A stretch of 57,443 nucleotides of DNA. It comes from Myxococcota bacterium. GTDB lineage: Bacteria > Myxococcota_A > UBA9160 > UBA6930. The notes below the pieces were generated by a model. That model made no database searches. It was given only the letters and a program-made list of their open reading frames with translations, and was not told the DNA's origin. The DNA lies in NCBI GenBank assembly GCA_030065975.1, contig JASJCN010000007.1:1-57443 (forward strand), in the 5' to 3' direction. How positions within the stretch are numbered: the stretch's first letter is position 1; each line of letters starts with the position of its first letter. A program made the position numbers and the translations under genes. Shown one piece after another: positions 50,103 through 55,308 of the stretch.

Positions 50103-50531
50103 GTGTCAGACACCAGGACGTTGAACCACACCGAGTGGGAGTGCAAGTACCACGTGGTGTTCATCCCGAAGTACCGCCGAAAGGTGCTGTACGGGCAGAT
50201 CCGAGAGGATCTTCGAGGGGTGTTTCGCCGGTTGGCCCAGCAGAAGGAGAGCGAGATTGAGGCGGGCCACCTGGCCTCGGACCACGTTCACATGATGATC
50301 GCGATTCCGCCGAAGTTCTCGGTTTCGCAGGTGATCGGGTTCATCAAGGGGAAGAGCGCGATCCATATCGCGCGGACCTACGGGGAGCGGAAACGGAACT
50401 TCGTGGGGCAGCACTTCTGGGCGAGAGGCTTCTTCGTGTCGACTGTGGGTCGGGACGAGGAGCGGGTCCGGAACTACATCGCGAGTCACGAGGCCGAGGA
50501 CGTTCGCCTCGAGCAACAGAGCCTGATCTAG
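50103..50531 (+). CDS. tnpA: IS200/IS605-family transposase TnpA (Y1 HUH)
   Basis: This 142-residue single-strand transposase has the HUH metal motif in DHVHMMIAI (near residue 60) and the catalytic Tyr in RNYIASHE (near 123). Full length and apparently intact, it may be active. The N-terminus WECKYHVVFIPKYRRKVL is highly characteristic. It starts with GTG, immediately after the RBS-masking hairpin. Three more small hairpins follow in the 3' region (50543-50556, 50562-50576, 50582-50596) before the right-end hairpin. Confidence 0.95.
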   Translation: MSDTRTLNHTEWECKYHVVFIPKYRRKVLYGQIREDLRGVFRRLAQQKESEIEAGHLASDHVHMMIAIPPKFSVSQVIGFIKGKSAIHIARTYGERKRNFVGQHFWARGFFVSTVGRDEERVRNYIASHEAEDVRLEQQSLI

Positions 50532-50542
50532 GCTTCACCCGG

Positions 50543-50596
50543 CCCCCTTTAGGGGGCGCCAGGCCGCGCAGCGGCCGTCCTGCCGCTTTGAGCGGC
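50543..50596. repeat. Cluster of three short hairpins in the IS200 3' region
   Basis: CCCCC-TTTA-GGGGG (50543-50556), GGCCGC-GCA-GCGGCC (50562-50576) and GCCGCT-TTG-AGCGGC (50582-50596) follow one another within 54 nt after tnpA. They may help terminate transcription or structure the single-stranded transposition intermediate. Confidence 0.65.
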
Positions 50597-50611
50597 TCAC
50601 AATCCTCAATT

Positions 50612-50630
50612 CCCCCGGCTCTGCCGGGGG
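50612..50630. repeat. Right subterminal hairpin of the IS200-like element
   Basis: CCCCCGGC-TCT-GCCGGGGG is an 8-bp stem with the same TCT loop as the left end. It lies 4 nt from the stop codon of the converging amidotransferase gene, so it may also act as that gene's terminator. Confidence 0.75.
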
Positions 50631-50634
50631 ATCG

Positions 50635-51330
50635 TTAACGGCGGGTCGCGGCGACGAAGGCCTCGAACAGGGGCCTGCGCTCCTCGGGCCGGAGCTTCTC
50701 GGGGTGCCACTGCACGCCGACCACGAACCCGTCGCGGTCCGGGTCCTCCACGGCCTCGATGCAGTCGTCTTCCGCCCAGGCCACCGCGGAGAGGCGGCCT
50801 GCGTCGGCCACGGCCTGGTGGTGGAGGCTGTTCACCGGGCTCGGCTCCGGGCCGAGGACGTCCGCGAGTCGCGAGCCCGCTGCCACGCGGATCGGGTGGG
50901 TCTCGGACTCGGGGAGCCGATGCTCCCGGGCCGAGGGGGCCTGGGTCGCCAGGTCGTGGATCAGCGTTCCGCCGTAGTGCAGGGCCAGCAGCTGCATGCC
51001 GTAGCACACGCCGAGCACGGGAATGCCGCGTTCGAGCGCCGCCGAGAGCAGGGCGGTGTCGTAGCGGATCTGCTCCGGGGCGGCGGGGTCGAGGCGCGCC
51101 TCGGGGGGCAGTGGCGTCGGCGACGGGAAGTCGTCGCCTCCCGGGAGCAAGAGGCCGTCGAGTGCCTCGATCGCGGCCGCAGGCGCGGCCGGTGCCGGCA
51201 GGTAGAAGGGCAGGGCGCCCGCCTCGGCCAGGCACTCGGCATAGCGGACGTCCAGGTAGTGCGTGCGACGCCCCGCACGGATGCGCTCGGACGCGTCCAG
51301 GCACGGAGGGATTCCGATCTTCGGCACCAT
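50635..51330 (-). CDS. Class-I glutamine amidotransferase / gamma-glutamyl hydrolase (PuuD-like, peptidase C26)
   Basis: This 231-residue enzyme has the triad of class-I glutaminases: Cys in LGVCYGMQLLAL (near 110), and His and Glu in VGVQWHPEKL (near 210). The entry KIGIPPCLDASERIR and GLLLPGGDDF are typical of the gamma-glutamyl-GABA hydrolase group, which hydrolyses gamma-glutamyl amides in polyamine catabolism. The substrate is inferred. Start ATG 51330 (MVPKIGIP) is favoured over the longer track ORF. The stop lies beside the right IS200 hairpin; the element may have landed just downstream of this gene. It is divergent from the beta-propeller lipoprotein. Confidence 0.88.
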   Translation of the reverse strand: MVPKIGIPPCLDASERIRAGRRTHYLDVRYAECLAEAGALPFYLPAPAAPAAAIEALDGLLLPGGDDFPSPTPLPPEARLDPAAPEQIRYDTALLSAALERGIPVLGVCYGMQLLALHYGGTLIHDLATQAPSAREHRLPESETHPIRVAAGSRLADVLGPEPSPVNSLHHQAVADAGRLSAVAWAEDDCIEAVEDPDRDGFVVGVQWHPEKLRPEERRPLFEAFVAATRR

Positions 51331-51457
51331 GGCCCGAACATGGCGCACCCGGCCGTGGCGCAACACCGGGGGATGCGAGACCATCCCCGCCCCATTCCTC
51401 CGATCCCTCCCACCGCTGCACGCGCGCGCGAGGTCGCGGCCGCGAAGGAGAGCTCCG

Positions 51458-52528
51458 ATCGCCACGCGCGTCGCCGTCTCGTTGCTCGCACTGTGCAGCC
51501 TGTCCATGGCCTGCGGCTTCGCCGAGCCCTACACCGCCTGCGAGGCGGGGGAGGGCTTCGAGCCGACCTGCGGCTTCGAGAATCCCGAGGATCTCGTGCT
51601 GCTCGCCGGAGGCGAGTGGCTGCTGATGGCAGAGATGGCGCCCATGGGTCGCAGCGAGGGCGACCCGGGACGCCTGCTCGCCTGGCGCCCCGGCGACGAC
51701 ACGCGCCGGGTGCTCCATCCGCTCGATGGAGCCGATGCCCCGGACGCCGAGGTCGGCGACGCCGAGTGCCCGGGCCCGCCGCTCGCCGATCGCTTCGCGC
51801 CCCATGGCATCGACCTGAGCCCCGACGGCTCGCGGCTCGCCGTGGTGAATCACGGGGGACGCGAGGCCGTCGAGCTGTTCGCTCTCGGAGCCGACGGCGA
51901 AGGGCCCACGCTCTCCTGGCTCGGCTGCCTGCTGCTCCCCGGTGAGAGCTTCGGCAACGACCTCGTGTTCCTTCCCGACGGATCGCTGGTCGTGGCCAAC
52001 ATGCTCCCGCGCGATCCGGGCTTCACGGACAACGTCCGCCTCCTGATGGGCGGGGACACGGGCGAGCTGATCCGCTGGACCGACGGGGCCGGCTGGAGCG
52101 AGGTCGCCGGCAGTCGCGCGCCCACGCCGAACGGCGTCGAGGTGTCGGCGGACGGGAGCACGCTCTACTTCACGGCGTGGGCCGCGCGGCGCCTGGTCGC
52201 CGTCCCCGTCGACGGGGGAGAGCCCCGCTCGGTCGACCTCGGCATTCGCGGCGACAACCTGAGCTGGGACTCGTCGGGCCAGCTCCTGATCACCGGGCAG
52301 GACACGGGCATGTCCGAGCTCGTGGGCTGCACCTCGCGCAAGGAGGGGACCTGCCCCATCGCCTTCGAGGTGCTGCGCATGGACCCCGAGACCCTCGAGG
52401 TCACGCGGCTCTTCTCCCACGACGGCCGCTCCGTGTTCGGAGCGGCCTCGGTCGCCCTCGAAGCGCCGGGCGGATGGTGGCTCGGAAGCTTCGGGTCCGA
52501 CCGCATCGCATGGAGGCCCGCACCATGA
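51458..52528 (+). CDS. SMP-30/gluconolactonase-like beta-propeller lipoprotein, possible ATC start
   Basis: This is about 356 residues: a signal (VAVSLLALCSLSMAC) then a beta-propeller with repeated blades such as PHGIDLSPDGSRLAVVNHGG, GNDLVFLPDGSLVVAN and PNGVEVSADGSTLYFTAW. The fold is that of SMP-30/strictosidine-synthase-like proteins, usually Ca-dependent lactonases. The start is problematic. AAGGAG is followed 7 nt later by ATC (51458), not ATG, and no ATG, GTG or TTG in frame leaves a normal signal peptide with this RBS. The upstream ATG at 51329 would add about 43 Arg-rich residues. Its stop overlaps the PPOX gene start. Confidence 0.75.
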   Translation: MATRVAVSLLALCSLSMACGFAEPYTACEAGEGFEPTCGFENPEDLVLLAGGEWLLMAEMAPMGRSEGDPGRLLAWRPGDDTRRVLHPLDGADAPDAEVGDAECPGPPLADRFAPHGIDLSPDGSRLAVVNHGGREAVELFALGADGEGPTLSWLGCLLLPGESFGNDLVFLPDGSLVVANMLPRDPGFTDNVRLLMGGDTGELIRWTDGAGWSEVAGSRAPTPNGVEVSADGSTLYFTAWAARRLVAVPVDGGEPRSVDLGIRGDNLSWDSSGQLLITGQDTGMSELVGCTSRKEGTCPIAFEVLRMDPETLEVTRLFSHDGRSVFGAASVALEAPGGWWLGSFGSDRIAWRPAP

Positions 52529-52941
52529 GCGACGACCGCGCCGCGTTCGAGGCCCTGGGACACGAGGACTACGTGAGCCTCGCCACCTTCCGCAAGAGCG
52601 GAAAGGAGGTGCGTACGGCGGTCTGGATCGCACCCGACGGCGACCGGCTGGTGGTCTACACCAACCGCACCTCCGGCAAGGCCAAGCGGATCCGCGCCGG
52701 CAGCCGGGCGCGCCTGTGTGCCTGCGACGTACGCGGCCGGCTCACGAGCCCCGAGCGCTGGCTCGAGGTGCAGGCGCGCATGGTCGAGGACCCGGCCGAT
52801 CAGCAGGACGGGCTCGCGGCGGTGGTCGCCAAGTACGGCTGGCAGATGCGCCTCGCGCTGCTCGCGTCGCGTGTGTCCGGCCGCTACGCCGACCGCGCGA
52901 TCATCGAGATCCGTCCGCTCGAGGCCGCGAGCGACGGCTAG
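52525..52941 (+). CDS. PPOX-class (pyridoxamine-5'-phosphate-oxidase-like) flavin/F420-binding protein
   Basis: This 138-residue split-barrel protein has DYVSLATFRKSGKEVRTAVW, VVYTNRTSGKAKRIRAG and ARLCACDVRGR. These are the features of the small PPOX group that binds FMN or F420 (Rv1155-like). The reaction is not deducible; biliverdin or F420-linked reduction are family possibilities. The ATG overlaps the propeller gene stop (ATGA), so an exported lipoprotein and a cytoplasmic flavoprotein are translationally coupled. The convergent gene ends 29 nt away. Confidence 0.87.
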   Translation: MSDDRAAFEALGHEDYVSLATFRKSGKEVRTAVWIAPDGDRLVVYTNRTSGKAKRIRAGSRARLCACDVRGRLTSPERWLEVQARMVEDPADQQDGLAAVVAKYGWQMRLALLASRVSGRYADRAIIEIRPLEAASDG

Positions 52942-52970
52942 CGCCCGCCAATCGACCGGCCAACGACCGA

Positions 52971-54545
52971 CTAGCGCCCGCCGATCAGGCCGCCCACCAG
53001 CGAGGGACGCCGCACCAGGCCGAGCAGGGCCGCGACGCGGATCGCCGGCTCGATCTCCCACGGCACCGAGTAGAGCCCGCCGTGGATCTGCTGGTGCTGC
53101 AGGGCGGCGGCGCGCTCGGCCGGGCTGGCCTCGTGGTCGATCGAGCCGGGTGCGTCGGGGTTCTGCAGGTCGTGGATCCAGAGCAGGCCGTTCAGGGCGC
53201 GAGTGGTCGCGGGCTCGAAGGCCTCGACGCCGAAGGCGCCAGCCCCGAGGAACGCCGCCTCGAAGACGGGATGCCGCAGCGAGCGCGTCATGGTGATCGC
53301 GGCGAGGTTGGCCGAGACGCTGACCGGCCCCGCGTCGCCGGGACCCGTCGTGGCCCAGCGCTCGGCAGCGAGGATCTTGCCGATGTACTGCGCCGCCTGA
53401 TACGTCGGCCCCTGTACCGAGACGAGCGACTTGAGCAGGCGCGCGGCGCCCGCCTCGACGTAGCCCGGCGCCACGACGCGCAGGCTCTCGAGGGCGCGCT
53501 GCCAGAACGGACGTCCCGCGTTGCGCGACTCGGCGGCTTCGACCTCGTCGGGAGTGAGGACCACCGGTGCGGTGGGCGACACGAGGAGACCGACGGAGCG
53601 CACCAGCCCCGGGAGGGAATCCACGATCGCGTTCATCGCGCCGGTGAGGCGCCACTCCTGCCCCTGGCCCGGTGCGTAGGCGTAGAGGCCGAGGTCGACG
53701 GGCTCTCCCTCGGCGAAGGCCCGGATGGCGGCAGCGGTCTCGGCCGGCCGCGCCAGGAGGTCGCTCCCGCCCTCGGGAACGAACAGGCGTCCCGAGAAGC
53801 CCGACTCGAGCAACTCCGCCGGTGGCTCGTTGACGTCGATCCACAGCACGTCGGCCCCGGCGGCGAGCAAGAGCGGCGTCGGAGCGATCTCGGCTCCGGC
53901 CCCGAGGATGGCGATCCGACGTCCGCCGAGATCGATGCGACCGGCTTCGTCGAGGCCGTTGCGCATCACCCAGACGAGGGCGTCGGCCGCCGCCTGCGAC
54001 AGCCGCGCGTCGGCGAGCAGCTCGCCCGCCAACGTCTCGATCTCGAGGCCCCGGTACTCGCGGTCGCCGTAGGGAACGCGCGGCGACAGCCGGGTGCGCT
54101 CGCTCGCGGAGTTGCTCGTGGCGTGGACGCGCAGCTCCGGTCCCGGCGTGGCCGTGTCGAGCACCTCGCCCAGCGGAAGCGGCTCGCTTCGCGGATCGTC
54201 CGCCGAGCCGAACACGAGGCCGGCCTGGGCGCGCTCGACGAGGAAGCGGCCGATCTCGAGGCGCTCGGGCGCGGCCACGCGGGCCGCCTCGAAGCGCACC
54301 ACGGCATCGGTATAGCGGCGCTTGAAGCGGCTCGCGTCGGGGTCGAGCTGCGCCACCGAGAGCGACTCGGGCCAGCGCTCGGCGGCCTGGCGCAGCAGCG
54401 AGTGGAGCAGCGAGGAGCCGGTCTCTCCGGCCGGCAATCGCACCGCGGGCTCGTCCTGCGGTGAACGCGTGGTTCGCTCGTCGTGCGCGGAACGCGTGGT
54501 TCGCTCGTCGTGCGCGGAACGCGTGGTTCGCTCGGTCTGCATCAT
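52971..54545 (-). CDS. Protein of unknown function with Rossmann-like core and N-terminal 9-residue repeats
   Basis: I do not recognise a named family for this protein of about 524 residues. After a repetitive N-terminus (ERTTRSAHD twice plus a variant) comes a helical region. A nucleotide-binding-like strand-loop (RRIAILGAGAEIAPTPLLLAAGADVLWIDVN, about 200-230) follows, then a long C-terminal half ending VRRPSLVGGLIGGR. The glycine loop GAGAEIA suggests dinucleotide binding. Start choice: ATG 54545 or 54542, preceded by GGGGGGA; the track uses 54572. The repeat lies inside the coding region. No operon partner is evident; the next gene upstream is a separate exported protein. Confidence 0.75.
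   Translation of the reverse strand: MMQTERTTRSAHDERTTRSAHDERTTRSPQDEPAVRLPAGETGSSLLHSLLRQAAERWPESLSVAQLDPDASRFKRRYTDAVVRFEAARVAAPERLEIGRFLVERAQAGLVFGSADDPRSEPLPLGEVLDTATPGPELRVHATSNSASERTRLSPRVPYGDREYRGLEIETLAGELLADARLSQAAADALVWVMRNGLDEAGRIDLGGRRIAILGAGAEIAPTPLLLAAGADVLWIDVNEPPAELLESGFSGRLFVPEGGSDLLARPAETAAAIRAFAEGEPVDLGLYAYAPGQGQEWRLTGAMNAIVDSLPGLVRSVGLLVSPTAPVVLTPDEVEAAESRNAGRPFWQRALESLRVVAPGYVEAGAARLLKSLVSVQGPTYQAAQYIGKILAAERWATTGPGDAGPVSVSANLAAITMTRSLRHPVFEAAFLGAGAFGVEAFEPATTRALNGLLWIHDLQNPDAPGSIDHEASPAERAAALQHQQIHGGLYSVPWEIEPAIRVAALLGLVRRPSLVGGLIGGR
54464..54534. repeat. 27-bp tandem repeat, two exact copies plus a partial
   Basis: AACGCGTGGTTCGCTCGTCG with a TGCGCGG ending is repeated exactly at 54464-54490 and 54491-54517. 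A 17-nt partial copy follows at 54518-54534. Read on the minus strand it adds 9-residue ERTTRSAHD-type units to the N-terminus of the unknown protein without breaking frame, so copy number may vary between strains. Confidence 0.9.
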
Positions 54546-54614
54546 CGTCCCCCCATCCTGGGCGAAGAGCATTCGATCGAGGGCGGAGCGGGATTCGCGC
54601 CGCCGATGTCCGGC

Positions 54615-55175
54615 CTAGGGCTGCGTGCGCGCGGCTTCCTCGGCGGCCTTGGCTGCGTCTTCCAGCGACTGGGCCAGCGCGTCGAGCTCGACGCTTCCCG
54701 CCGACGCGACGGCGAGCAGCGCGCGGGTGAGCTCGTCGAGGGCCGGGCCCGCGGCATCCGCGAGGGCGCCGACGTGATCGGCGGCGTCGCGCAGGTGCGG
54801 GGCGGCCGCCTCGGCGCCGCGGGCCACACCGAGGATCAGCTCGTCGATCTCGTCCGCGGCCTGGCGGATCGCGTCGCCCGGACCGGTCGTCGGAGGGGTC
54901 GCGCCGGCGCTGCTGCCGGGTGCCGGGGCCGCGGGCGTCGCGGGGTCGGCGGCCGGAGCCGGTGCGGGCTGCGGCGGGGCGCTCGCGCTGCCACCCCGAT
55001 CCACCGTCGGGTCGGCACCCGGATCCAGCTTCGGGTCGGCCTCGGCGAGGATGCCGGCATCGCGCCCGTGGTCGCAGCCACTGGGCCCGGCGAGGGCCAG
55101 GCTCGGCAGCCCGAGCAGTGGAGCCGCGAGCAGCAAGGCGAGGAGCTTCGGCAGTCTCGAACGCGGGGGGTTCAT
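54615..55175 (-). CDS. Exported hypothetical protein with Pro/Ala-rich linker
   Basis: This 186-residue protein has a clear signal peptide (LLALLLAAPLLGLPSLALA). A 60-residue Pro/Ala/Asp-rich region with a Cys just after the signal leads to a helical C-terminus (ADEIDELILGVARGAEAAAPHLRDAADHV) of apolipoprotein or phasin-like heptad character. I assign no function. CTGGAGG upstream supports ATG 55175. It is divergent from the AddB-like gene, with 133 nt between starts. Confidence 0.7.
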   Translation of the reverse strand: MNPPRSRLPKLLALLLAAPLLGLPSLALAGPSGCDHGRDAGILAEADPKLDPGADPTVDRGGSASAPPQPAPAPAADPATPAAPAPGSSAGATPPTTGPGDAIRQAADEIDELILGVARGAEAAAPHLRDAADHVGALADAAGPALDELTRALLAVASAGSVELDALAQSLEDAAKAAEEAARTQP

Positions 55176-55308
55176 GCGACCTCCAGGCTCGCGCCCGAGG
55201 GTGGGCGCCGTCGCTGCAAGGCTAGCGCTCCTCGGCCCCCATCCCCCGTCTCCCGCCAGAGCCCCGAAACGAACGCTGTGTCGGCGGAGAGACGTGTAGT
55301 CTCCGGCC

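Larger units (their letters stand above)
49985..50634 (+). mobile_element. IS200-like insertion element (IS200/IS605 family), about 650 bp
   Basis: The element carries a single Y1 transposase gene and is bounded by near-identical subterminal hairpins. On the left is CCCCGGC-TCT-GCCGGGG (49998-50014); on the right is CCCCCGGC-TCT-GCCGGGGG (50612-50630). Such hairpins, not terminal inverted repeats, are how IS200-family TnpA recognises ends. No tnpB is present. CGGGAGTCCC appears twice near the left end (49989-49998 and 50038-50047). Exact cleavage points cannot be set without an empty site, so the boundaries are approximate. It lies between the DUF899 and amidotransferase genes. Confidence 0.8.
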
